A DNA stretch of 64,000 nt from Marinoscillum sp964351625 (GTDB lineage: Bacteria; Bacteroidota; Bacteroidia; Cytophagales; Cyclobacteriaceae). Both the position numbers and the translations under genes were made by a program. Within the stretch, counting starts at the first letter, position 1; every line of letters begins with the position of its first letter. Below, piece after piece: positions 16,850 through 24,217 of this stretch. The notes under the pieces are model-generated. The model saw only the letters and a list, made by a program, of their open reading frames with translations, ran no database searches and was not told where the DNA came from. The stretch is taken from positions 62,001-126,000 of the forward strand of contig CAYGOV010000002.1 of the NCBI GenBank assembly GCA_964351625.1. The letters are read 5' to 3'.

Positions 16850-17299
16850 ATGTGTAAAATATTTTTTTCATTTATAGTATTTTTAATTTTCGTGTCATGC
16901 AAACCTGAGAATATATCTGGCACTAATATTCAAAATACTATTTGGTTAGATGTTCGAGACAGCACAAATACTTCTATTTTTCTAGATTCAACCTTCGATA
17001 CTTCGGATATAGGTATTTAGTGGAAAATCAATGATGAGTATGTTAGTCAAACCTCTGGAAGAGATTATAAAGATTGGTGTATAGACTATGTTCAAACGCA
17101 GTTTCCAGAACTAATTAAATTGTGTGTTTGTCCGGCAGATTATGGAAATCCTACAGAGACTCTTATTAAATTCGGTGACTATGCTACTGATACAGTTAGA
17201 GTCGAATTTCGTATTGTCAATAAATCACAATTAATTAGTAATTTAACATATAACGGCAACTATTTTACTACCGATAACTATATTACGATATGGAAGTAA
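16850..17299 (+). pseudogene. Lipoprotein gene interrupted by in-frame TAG
   Basis: An ATG at 16850 (or 16829) opens a lipoprotein signal (MCKIFFSFIVFLIFVSCKPE). The frame meets TAG at 17018-17020, then stays open without another stop for 92 codons, reading WKINDEYVSQTSGRDYKDWC ... YFTTDNYITIWK to TAA at 17297-17299. Open frame, codon use and the natural end indicate one former gene of about 149 codons broken by a single nonsense change. Alternatives are a sequencing error or stop readthrough. Low GC content relative to neighbours suggests recent acquisition. No family recognised. Confidence 0.6.
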
Positions 17300-17381
17300 A
17301 AAATTCATATAGTCATGTTCCGTAAAAAGCATTGCTTGCCATTGTTATCTGAAATCACTCACGCCCATTAAGGTTTAATTG

Positions 17382-17462
17382 TTTTTAGGAAAGGACCGCT
17401 ATCCAATAGATGAGAATATAGAGGTTATTGGATTGGATGCGATGATCGCGCAGCTTCTGTGA
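17382..17462 (+). pseudogene. Remnant 3' end of a second AAA/DUF4143 ATPase gene
   Basis: The 26 codons read FLGKDRYPIDENIEVIGLDA then MIAQLL and stop (TGA at 17460-17462). They match the last residues of the ATPase at 15626 (GNDHYPIDENIEVIGLDGMI then AELR) at about 20 of 26 positions, with several synonymous differences in the DNA. Only this end is left, so a related copy was deleted, or the 15626 gene and the intervening lipoprotein gene were inserted into it. Confidence 0.65.
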
Positions 17463-17542
17463 TTTTGTAAGATGTATGTTGATCAAGTCTTGGTTTCATA
17501 CCTGAAGACCAATTGAAAAGGGTAAGCCTTTTAGGAAATTAT

Positions 17543-17902
17543 TTACTCAGCATAGTCAAGTAGGTGATTATAAAGAAAAGTAAAGGCTGAATTGTCCTGC
17601 AGGGACTTTGATTTGAATTCACTGGGGTCTTTTCGATTTGGTCTAAAGCTAACCACTTCAACACAGTTTTCATTGACTCGGTAGTATATGCTTGTTTGCT
17701 TACTTAAAACACATTTCCTCAATCCCTTTTGACTTTTTGATGCCTCATACATTGCAGGCATAATAGCGATTTGGTCAAATGATTATTCAATCATTTTATA
17801 AACCTTTCTTGCTTTATCGTGACCAAAATCATGCATGATATGATCCAGTAATTCTATTTCTTCCTGCCAAGCTCGAAGTGAATAGCGCACTTCCAAACGC
17901 AT
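17543..17902 (-). pseudogene. RelE/ParE-family toxin gene with in-frame stop
   Basis: Reading from ATG at 17902: MRLEVRYSLRAWQEEIELLD ... KARKVYKMIE, then TAA at 17785-17783 (codon 40), then in the same frame SFDQIAIMPAMYEASKSQKG ... CVLSKQTSIYYRV ... VVSFRPNRKDPSEF to 17543. Both halves fit one ParE-like toxin of ~119 residues: N-terminal helical pair, then the strand run with SIYYRV and V.SFRPNR ending. Three bases downstream of the antitoxin stop. The internal ATG at 17761 could express only a C-terminal fragment, so the toxin is probably inactive. Confidence 0.75.
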
Positions 17903-17905
17903 CGC

Positions 17906-18139
17906 TTAAAACTGAAAACGGTCTTTAATTTGCTTTTGAACAGCTTGGTGAGACTCGTGCTGCCCCTTATCCAGCTGCTCAATACCTTCGTTTATAGCTG
18001 CCTGATCGGCTGTATTCAGCCTATCCCAAAAGTCTAGCTCATCCTTAATTTTCAGAAGTGATTTTACCTCATTCAAAACATGGTCGTCACTACTATTGAT
18101 AATCTCTGATATGATCTTATATTTTGTCGCTATGTCCAT
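17906..18139 (-). CDS. Antitoxin of a ParE-type toxin-antitoxin pair
   Basis: 77 residues, helical and highly charged: N-terminal helix ATKYKIISEIINSSDDHVLN followed by ELDFWDRLNTADQAAINEGI and QLDKGQHESHQAVQKQIKDR. The pattern 'FWD.L......I..G..QLD.G....H..V' is common to short antitoxins preceding RelE/ParE toxins in Bacteroidota. Its toxin partner (17543-17902) carries a nonsense codon, leaving an orphan antitoxin. A hairpin (CACTCCA/TGGAGTG, 18194-18212) upstream may be the autoregulatory operator. Confidence 0.72.
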   Translation of the reverse strand: MDIATKYKIISEIINSSDDHVLNEVKSLLKIKDELDFWDRLNTADQAAINEGIEQLDKGQHESHQAVQKQIKDRFQF

Positions 18140-18596
18140 TAGGTATTGGTTTGATTGCTCTACAAATTAACAATTATTTGTTCGTATTGCTTTCACTCCA
18201 TCAGGTGGAGTGGCTAAGCTTTTTCTATAATTTCGGCAGAATATTTTCAGATAAACGCTCTATGAGGATTGAAGTTTTAGCAGACACAGGCCATATTTAG
18301 ACTTTTATTTTTTGCAATCGAATTGCATATTAGAAAAGGTTAGGGCCCCTCAGTATGTCAGACTGAATTTGCTGAGGGGGTCGTCAGTTCGCAAACTATT
18401 GAACCATAATTTTTGTGTTTACTCAGTAATTGCGGGGAAGGCTATAGTCTTATTTCACTTTGATATTTATGTTTTTCAATTTCCAGGCTATGCAAAATCA
18501 GATGCACAGAACAATTGACTGCACTTTCTTTTAAATTACAAATAGCGTAAAAGCCTATTTTATTTTAATTGATCGTTTTTTGAATTTCATAAAGCA
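18140..18596. other. Gene-poor gap with three inverted repeats
   Basis: No convincing coding frame. Inverted repeats: CACTCCA/TGGAGTG (18194-18200/18206-18212), TGCAAT/ATTGCA (18313-18318/18322-18327) and CCCCTCAG/CTGAGGGG (18346-18353/18372-18379). None is followed by a clear T run. They may be operator sites for the antitoxin gene or parts of a small RNA, but nothing can be assigned. Confidence 0.35.
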
Positions 18597-18625
18597 TAAA
18601 AAAAGCCAGCGCATCGTGCTGGCTT
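18597..18625 (-). terminator. Rho-independent terminator
   Basis: On the minus strand AAGCCAGC and GCTGGCTT (18603-18610 and 18618-18625) flank a 7-base loop, followed by a run of T (the A run at 18597-18604 on the plus strand). It terminates the two-gene operon 18691-19520. Confidence 0.85.
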
Positions 18626-18690
18626 ATAGATTTTGAGATTAGGAGTGTAAATAATTCGTCTTCCACCTCATCATCCTCTTACTCACCGTC

Positions 18691-19317
18691 CTATTCTAGT
18701 TCTTCTTTCCTGCTTTTTACCTTGGCTTTCAGCTCAGCTAGCTTGGCTTCAGCGGCAGCTATGGCTGCATCTTTTTTGCTGGCTTCCTCGCCCGAAAGTT
18801 CACCAGATTCTTTTTGCTTCGCTACTTTCTCTTTTGCAGCAGCGATCTTTTCCTCGCTCATGGCGATTTTGCTCTCGCTCTCGGATATCTCCGCATCTAG
18901 CTCCTGCTTTTTAGCAATGGCTTTTGCCTTGGCTTCCTCTGATCTCAGCGCACCAAATTCTTTGCCGCTCATTTCACCTTTACTTTGACCATAGGCGTTG
19001 CCTTTGTAGTCTTCTTCCTTATTTTTTTCCTTCTTTTCTCCTTTTTCTCCCTTGATTTTCTCGTTGGCTTCTTCGGCGATTTCCGCTACCTCTTCTTCAA
19101 CCTCTTCAGCTATTTCATCGATATCTTCAAAGGCTTCATCCGTTCCTTCTTTGACTTCCTTGCCGACCTCTTTGCCTACTTTCTTGAGCTTTTCTTTGGC
19201 TTGCTCCATTTTCTCTTTAGCCTTTTCTTTATTGCCTTTTTCTTGAGCAAAAGCTGTATTTCCTCCAATTATGAAGATGGCACAGATGATTATACTTAGT
19301 AAGTTTTTCATGATCAA
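18691..19317 (-). CDS. Secreted coiled-coil protein, Lys/Glu/Ala-rich
   Basis: 208 residues. A signal peptide (LLSIIICAIFIIGGNTAFAQ) is followed by a highly charged low-complexity helix region (EKAKEKMEQAKEKLKKVGKE, then DIDEIAEEVEEEVAEIAEEA) and, after a short linker with YKGNAYGQSKGEMSGKEFG, a second coiled coil (SESESKIAMSEEKIAAAKEK ... AKLAELKAKVKSRKEELE). No enzyme motif. Probably a periplasmic coiled-coil or envelope-stress-type protein. The ATGA overlap with the preceding lipoprotein gene couples their translation. Confidence 0.72.
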   Translation of the reverse strand: MIMKNLLSIIICAIFIIGGNTAFAQEKGNKEKAKEKMEQAKEKLKKVGKEVGKEVKEGTDEAFEDIDEIAEEVEEEVAEIAEEANEKIKGEKGEKKEKNKEEDYKGNAYGQSKGEMSGKEFGALRSEEAKAKAIAKKQELDAEISESESKIAMSEEKIAAAKEKVAKQKESGELSGEEASKKDAAIAAAEAKLAELKAKVKSRKEELE

Positions 19318-19520
19318 ATGTCTTTTAGGAGTTCGTCTATTTCTTCTACAGTCTCGTCAGTTGCCGTTTTCAATTCTGTTTTTGCCTCGTCTACTGCAGT
19401 AGAAATCGAATCTAGGACAATGGCCTCTTGCTCTGCCGGTGTTTCGCTGGCAGCTTGCTGTCCACCACCGCAAGAGTAAAGGGCTAGTATGGTTACAATG
19501 ATTAGTAATTTGAGTTTCAT
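19314..19520 (-). CDS. Small lipoprotein (68 aa)
   Basis: 68 residues: MKLKLLIIVTILALYSCGGG is a lipoprotein signal with Cys at 17, followed by an acidic helix (AVDEAKTELKTATDETVEEI). Composition resembles the coiled-coil protein encoded directly downstream, with which it overlaps by 4 bases, so the two probably form an envelope pair. Function unknown. Confidence 0.68.
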   Translation of the reverse strand: MKLKLLIIVTILALYSCGGGQQAASETPAEQEAIVLDSISTAVDEAKTELKTATDETVEEIDELLKDI

Positions 19521-19842
19521 AATAATTTGGTTATTTGGTTAGTATTTAAATGTAAGACTAATTTTTTCATTGTTGAATATCAAAGATATTATTTAGCAGA
19601 TCGGTTATTTGATTACTAGTGATAGGGAGGAAAATGTCAAAATATTTAACAATTAATTTCTTCCAATTTCAGATAGTAATGAAGGTTCATTTTTGTAGGC
19701 TTTTATTTATCTTCGAAGAAAAGGATCAACAAGTGAATTCATCGCAAATCAATCTTCTTTTGGGCATTAATCTCCAGCCTATTTTTGACTGCTAGGTAGC
19801 ACAGGGTTTCTTTCTGTTCATTTTTCACCTAGAATATCATCA
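19521..19842. other. Divergent intergenic region
   Basis: 322 bases between the lipoprotein and isoaspartyl peptidase genes. AT-rich, no open frame worth naming and no strong hairpin. It must hold promoters for both directions, but I see no clear TAnnTTTG element. Confidence 0.4.
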
Positions 19843-20772
19843 ATGAAGAAATTTGCTTTAGCCATCCATGGAGGAGCTGGCACATTGTTACAATCACAAA
19901 TTAGCCCAGAAAAAGAAAGGCAATATCACGAAGCACTACGTTTAGCATTAGTTTGTGGACAACAAATACTACTGAATGATGGCTCAGCGGAAGCGGCTGT
20001 GGAAGCGGCTGTAGTTTGCATGGAAAATTCACCACTTTTCAATGCTGGTAAAGGCTCAGTATTTACACATGAAGGTCATCACGAGTTGGAAGCATCCATG
20101 ATGAGTGGAAAAACCCTTCAGGCTGGTGCTGTGGCAGCTGTGACTACAGTCAAAAATCCAATTTCTCTCTGTAAAATGATTCTAGAGGATGATGAGGTGG
20201 TTTACTTAGTGGGAGAGGGGGCAGAAGAATATGCTCAAATTCATAATTTAGAAATGGTTGATTCTGACTATTTCAGCACGGAATTCAGACGTAAGCAGCT
20301 AGATCATGCGATAGCTTCTGGTGATGAAATCCTCTTGGATCACGATGGTGAGCGAAAATTTGGAACAGTAGGTGCCGTGGCACTTGATGTACATGGAAAC
20401 TTAGCTGCTGCTACTTCTACGGGAGGATTGACCAATAAGAAATATGGCCGTGTAGGGGATAGTTCCGTGATCGGCTCTGGCTGCTATGCGGATAATGCCA
20501 CATGTGCCATTTCAGCAACTGGCTATGGTGAGTATTTTCTACGAAATGTTACGGCGCATGAGATTTCTTCGATTGTAAAATATGCTGGAAAACCGCTTCA
20601 AGAAGCTGCTGACGAGGTAATCTTTCGTCAACTGAAACCTATGGGAGGTGAAGGGGGTGTGATAGGGATAAATGCCCTTGGTCAGGTCGTCTTCTCGTTC
20701 AATTCTGAAGGGATGTATCGAGGATCAGTCTCGTCAGAATCGGAGGTATTTACTGCTATTTACAAAAGTTAA
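19843..20772 (+). CDS. Isoaspartyl peptidase / L-asparaginase (Ntn hydrolase)
   Basis: 309 residues, the usual length of plant-type asparaginase/IaaA proteins. FALAIHGGAGTL opens the family fold; GTVGAVALD places the autoprocessing nucleophile at Thr175, after which the precursor is cut into alpha and beta chains; STGGLTNKKYGRVGDS and ATGYGEYFLR supply substrate-binding residues. No signal peptide, so cytoplasmic. The enzyme hydrolyses beta-aspartyl dipeptides and asparagine. Convergent (4-base overlap of ends) with a transporter and two cyanophycinase-family genes: beta-Asp-Arg from cyanophycin would be a fitting substrate. Confidence 0.92.
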   Translation: MKKFALAIHGGAGTLLQSQISPEKERQYHEALRLALVCGQQILLNDGSAEAAVEAAVVCMENSPLFNAGKGSVFTHEGHHELEASMMSGKTLQAGAVAAVTTVKNPISLCKMILEDDEVVYLVGEGAEEYAQIHNLEMVDSDYFSTEFRRKQLDHAIASGDEILLDHDGERKFGTVGAVALDVHGNLAAATSTGGLTNKKYGRVGDSSVIGSGCYADNATCAISATGYGEYFLRNVTAHEISSIVKYAGKPLQEAADEVIFRQLKPMGGEGGVIGINALGQVVFSFNSEGMYRGSVSSESEVFTAIYKS

Positions 20773-22148
20773 TTCCAGTCAAAAAACAATACTGGTGGCA
20801 ATAGCATGAGCATTCCGATTATCGTCAATATCAAAATCAAAGGGAAGGCCCACTTTAGCCAAGTTTGGTAGGGAATTTTGGCGATAGACAATATCCCCAT
20901 GGTCACACCACTGGTAGGAATAATCATATTTGAAAGTCCATCCCCGAGCTGAAATGCAAGAACTGAAGTTTGTCTTGAAATACCGATAAGATCGCTTAGC
21001 GGTGCAATAATGGGCATAGTCAGCGCAGCCTGTCCCGAACCTGAAGGGATGAAAAAGTTCAGTCCTGTTTGGAAGAAAAACATCCCTTGAATAGAAAGTG
21101 CAGCAGGTAAATCACTGATGCTATTGGATACGTAATAAAGCATCGTGTCTATTATGTGACCTTCTTCGGCCAATATTAAAATACCTCTTGAAAAGGCAAT
21201 TACCATTGCAGCAGTTAGCATGTCTTTGGCGCCATCTACGAAATTAAGTGCCGCGTCATTGGCTGGCATTCTAGTCACCATCGCAACCAATAAGCCCATT
21301 ACTACGAATAGCCCCGCAATCTCATTGATATACCAATCCAATTGAGTTACCCCATAGATCAGAGTCACTATACCTGCTAGCAGTATCCACAAAACCAACT
21401 TGTGCAGTGTGTTCAAATCCGCGGAAATATTTTTACTTTCCGATGAGCTTTCGAGAGCATCAATTTTACTTAATGAAGGATTTTTTTCTATTTTCCGAGC
21501 ATAGCGAAGGATGAAATAGGCTGTAGTACTGGTCATCAAAAACCAAATAATCAAGCGATATCCCATGCCACTGAAAGGAGGGATCTCTGCAATAGCTTGG
21601 GCAATACCAATGGTGAAGGGATTGCTGAAAGCTCCCGCAAATCCTGCTCCAGCTCCTAGAAAAGGAATGGCTACACCCACTATGGCGTCATAGCCAAGTG
21701 AGCGTGCAAGCGGAATGGTGATAAGCACAAAAACCAGCGTTTCCTCGCTCATGCCGAATGTCGCTCCGGCGAGTGAAAACAAGAAAACTAAAAGAGGGAT
21801 AATCAGATTTTTTTGTCTGGGGTGGCGCTCAGCATACCGTATCATCTGACTAAGCCCAGCTTGTATAGATTCAGTCTTCTGAATTATCTGAAAAGCTCCC
21901 CCTACCATAAGGATAAATCCAATGATTTGTGAAGCTGCGATGAAGCCTTTGATAGGACTGAGAATCAAGGCAAACAAAGACTGTCCAGCAAATTCCACTG
22001 AGGTATAAGTGCCAGGAATCACTACAGTCTTCCCAACTTTTTCCATTCGCTCAAATTCACCAGGAGGTATAATCCAAGTAAGTCCTGCCACTAATACTAG
22101 GATCACTCCCATGATGACTAGCGTGTCAGGAATTTTGAAGTTTTTCAC
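20769..22148 (-). CDS. YfcC-family membrane transporter (amino-acid/peptide carrier)
   Basis: 459 residues with about 12 membrane helices. The opening PDTLVIMGVILVLVAGLTWI then IPPGEF is the YfcC/ArcD-like start, and GMSEETLVFVLITIPLARSL, GAGAGFAGAFSNPFTIGIAQ and FFIPSGSGQAALTMPIIAPL are characteristic conserved loops. Relatives carry arginine/ornithine or other amino acids or peptides; the substrate is not determined here. It is the last gene of the minus-strand run that starts with an S51 enzyme and SusC/SusD, and its end touches the isoaspartyl peptidase gene. Import of arginine, aspartate or beta-Asp-Arg across the inner membrane is the inferred task. Confidence 0.82.
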   Translation of the reverse strand: MKNFKIPDTLVIMGVILVLVAGLTWIIPPGEFERMEKVGKTVVIPGTYTSVEFAGQSLFALILSPIKGFIAASQIIGFILMVGGAFQIIQKTESIQAGLSQMIRYAERHPRQKNLIIPLLVFLFSLAGATFGMSEETLVFVLITIPLARSLGYDAIVGVAIPFLGAGAGFAGAFSNPFTIGIAQAIAEIPPFSGMGYRLIIWFLMTSTTAYFILRYARKIEKNPSLSKIDALESSSESKNISADLNTLHKLVLWILLAGIVTLIYGVTQLDWYINEIAGLFVVMGLLVAMVTRMPANDAALNFVDGAKDMLTAAMVIAFSRGILILAEEGHIIDTMLYYVSNSISDLPAALSIQGMFFFQTGLNFFIPSGSGQAALTMPIIAPLSDLIGISRQTSVLAFQLGDGLSNMIIPTSGVTMGILSIAKIPYQTWLKWAFPLILILTIIGMLMLLPPVLFFDWN

Positions 22149-22174
22149 TTTGCTTTGGTTTAAGCTGAAGATTC

Positions 22175-23014
22175 TTATTTGGTTAAATCGAATTTTTCAC
22201 CAGGAAGATAAATACTTAACTGGATGTTTTCAGCTCCCAATAGTCCATTTTTTGTGTTGCTTTTACCTCTGATATTACGGAAAACGATGATTTGATACTT
22301 GCCGATGACTTCTACTTTATTTCCAGATACATATGCTGCTGTGGACTCCTCTATTCCCCATCCAGTCCATTTCGGATTTTCCATAATGGCGGTCAAAAGC
22401 CTATTGTACCTACTTCTCCAAATAAAATGCTGATCGATGATAATATGTTCTGGCAAGAGTCCAATACCTTCTTCTAATTCGAGGTTGTCAGTCTCCAGAG
22501 TGCGAAAGGTTGGATAGTATTCCTCAGACTTGAGGGCTGTTCCTGTAATCATAGGTTTGCTCATGATCGCAGCGCCTGCGCTAGTACCAGCGATCATGGC
22601 TCCATTTTCATAAGCCACAGCGAGCAAGGAATCAAAGTTGTATTCTACGGCTATCTCCATGAATCTCCGCTGATCACCACCCGGAATATAGATGAGTTTA
22701 GAATAAATGAGCTTTTCTGAAAGGTCTTCAGACCAATGTTTAAGAATCGAGGGTTGAATATCAAAGAACCTTTCGTAACCCAATTCTTGAAATTTTTTTT
22801 TTGCGTAAAATGAGGAGGAATCTGGTTCTTCGCTAGCCCAAGGAAGTATGGTGATATAATCAGACTTGTCTAATCCTGATTTATCTATCATGAATTGAAC
22901 TAACTCCACAGGGCGCTTCCCGCCACCGATGATAAACAAAGAGCCTTTGGGCTGTGCCCAAATAGCAGCAGATAGTAAAAGTGTCTGGAATATGGTGATC
23001 AAATACTTTGACAT
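22175..23014 (-). CDS. Cyanophycinase-family peptidase (S51), exported
   Basis: 279 residues with a signal peptide (YLITIFQTLLLSAAIWAQ). S51 signatures in order: GSLFIIGGGKRP, IYIPGGDQRRF (the GGDQ motif of cyanophycinases), AGTSAGAAIMS with the nucleophile Ser, and IIDQHFIWRSRYNRL carrying the family His and Arg. Cyanophycinase cuts the beta-Asp-Arg polymer to dipeptides; S51 also contains alpha-aspartyl dipeptidases, which are shorter and lack this C-terminal pattern. No T9SS tail, so periplasmic rather than surface-bound, unlike the paralogue at 29980. Three bases from the upstream propeller gene. Confidence 0.87.
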   Translation of the reverse strand: MSKYLITIFQTLLLSAAIWAQPKGSLFIIGGGKRPVELVQFMIDKSGLDKSDYITILPWASEEPDSSSFYAKKKFQELGYERFFDIQPSILKHWSEDLSEKLIYSKLIYIPGGDQRRFMEIAVEYNFDSLLAVAYENGAMIAGTSAGAAIMSKPMITGTALKSEEYYPTFRTLETDNLELEEGIGLLPEHIIIDQHFIWRSRYNRLLTAIMENPKWTGWGIEESTAAYVSGNKVEVIGKYQIIVFRNIRGKSNTKNGLLGAENIQLSIYLPGEKFDLTK

Positions 23015-23017
23015 AGG

Positions 23018-24154
23018 CTACTTGAAAATAGCAATTCCTCTTGGACTGCCTTCGGCAATAAGTAATGTTTCCTCAACTGATCCGTCAAGATTAGCTCTTT
23101 TTATTTTTCTAGAAGTCCTATCCGTCCAGTAGCATTTATTTCCTTCCGTATCGATAGTAATTCCGTAAGCACGAGAGCCATTTGCGCCGAGTGGCTCAAC
23201 GGTAGCAATTACGTTTATATCAGTATTCTCATTCAGGCTGACGCTTCGTAATCGATTATCAGCTGGATCGTCATATACTCCCTGATCATCGAAATATAAG
23301 CGTTCGTTTATTGGGTCTATCGCCAAACCATAACCCCAGCTTCCCGCAACAAACACCTCAAGTGCTGAACCATTTGCATTAGCTCGGTAGATATTCTCAC
23401 CAATTGGTGGCTCCTGTACATCGGAGATATAAATCTTACCATTGTGGTAAGCAATACCCTCTGGTAGACTAAGTGAGTTTATGATGGTCTCGGCTTCTCC
23501 CGATCCGTCCATTCTCCCTCTGTGAACGGTACCATCAGCACGGTTGGACCAAAAAATTCTTTGATTTTCTAAGTCTAACGTAAGGTTGGTTGCGCCGGTG
23601 AGATTCTCATAGAGTGTTTCAATATTGCTGCCGTCAAGATTTGCTCGCTTGATTTGATAGTTGTCGTCATCTACAAAGTAAAGTTTTTTACCTAGAGGGT
23701 CAATAGCCAACCCTGAGCCGAAAGTTCCTAATTCTATGTCTAATGTAGTCTCTCCCACAGCACGAATAGTCGTGAAATCAGTATCCATAAAATATAGTGT
23801 GAAGTCAATATCTATAGGTTGTAGGAGTGTAATGGTAGTCGTTGATTCTTTAATGCCAGATAAGGTTGTAATAATTACGAGTTTCACTTCGTATTCCCCA
23901 TAACCACTAAAAGTATGAGTAGGAGAGGTTTCGCCAGATGTAGTACCATCACCAAATGACCAAGTATAGGTAGCGTTTCCGGCTTCTGATGGAACTATTG
24001 AGGTATTGGTGAAGCTCACTTCTCGGGTTTCAGGGTTGATGATTTCAAAGCTAAACTGAGGAACAGTGCTTGCAGGAGGCACAGGAAAATCATCGTAAAC
24101 ATCCGTGCATGAGAATGATACAAGAAGAAGAATGAGGAGGTAAAAATTTTTCAT
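23018..24154 (-). CDS. PKD-domain / six-bladed beta-propeller lipoprotein
   Basis: 378 residues. Lipoprotein signal (FYLLILLLVSFSCTDVYDD), one PKD domain with the hallmark YTWSFGDGTTSGETSPTHTF near residues 65-85, then repeats of YWTD/LDL-receptor type: KKLYFVDDDNYQIKRANLDG, GKIYISDV, EGNKCYWTDRTSRKIKRANL. This makes a surface-exposed propeller anchored by lipid. It shares architecture with the adjacent gene at 24218, probably an old duplication. In a SusCD locus such proteins usually bind the polymer or peptide substrate; binding here is inference. Confidence 0.85.
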   Translation of the reverse strand: MKNFYLLILLLVSFSCTDVYDDFPVPPASTVPQFSFEIINPETREVSFTNTSIVPSEAGNATYTWSFGDGTTSGETSPTHTFSGYGEYEVKLVIITTLSGIKESTTTITLLQPIDIDFTLYFMDTDFTTIRAVGETTLDIELGTFGSGLAIDPLGKKLYFVDDDNYQIKRANLDGSNIETLYENLTGATNLTLDLENQRIFWSNRADGTVHRGRMDGSGEAETIINSLSLPEGIAYHNGKIYISDVQEPPIGENIYRANANGSALEVFVAGSWGYGLAIDPINERLYFDDQGVYDDPADNRLRSVSLNENTDINVIATVEPLGANGSRAYGITIDTEGNKCYWTDRTSRKIKRANLDGSVEETLLIAEGSPRGIAIFK

Positions 24155-24174
24155 CTCGGGAAGATTTAAGAATT

Positions 24175-24200
24175 AGGGAGTGGAGAAACCTCCACTCCCT
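24175..24200 (-). terminator. Intercistronic hairpin inside the SusCD operon
   Basis: A perfect 10-base-pair stem, AGGGAGTGGA (24175-24184) with TCCACTCCCT (24191-24200), and a 6-base loop lie between the two propeller genes. The minus-strand sequence after it is only moderately T-rich (TAATTCTTAAAT). It may be a partial terminator or an mRNA-processing or stabilising stem that sets the ratio between susCD-proximal and distal genes. Confidence 0.5.
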
Positions 24201-24217
24201 TAATTGAATGAGAGAAT

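Noticed and set aside
16829..17020. A complete 63-residue lipoprotein gene
   Set aside because: The frame stays open for 92 codons after the TAG, so a broken longer gene is the better reading.
18312..18518. 68-codon plus-strand frame
   Set aside because: No start context, no family-like pattern, and it runs through GC-rich inverted repeats; more likely chance.
18722..19299. Long Ser/Ala- and Phe-rich plus-strand frames opposite the coiled-coil gene
   Set aside because: Artefact of repetitive Glu/Lys codons read on the other strand; the minus strand has signal peptide, terminator and lipoprotein partner.
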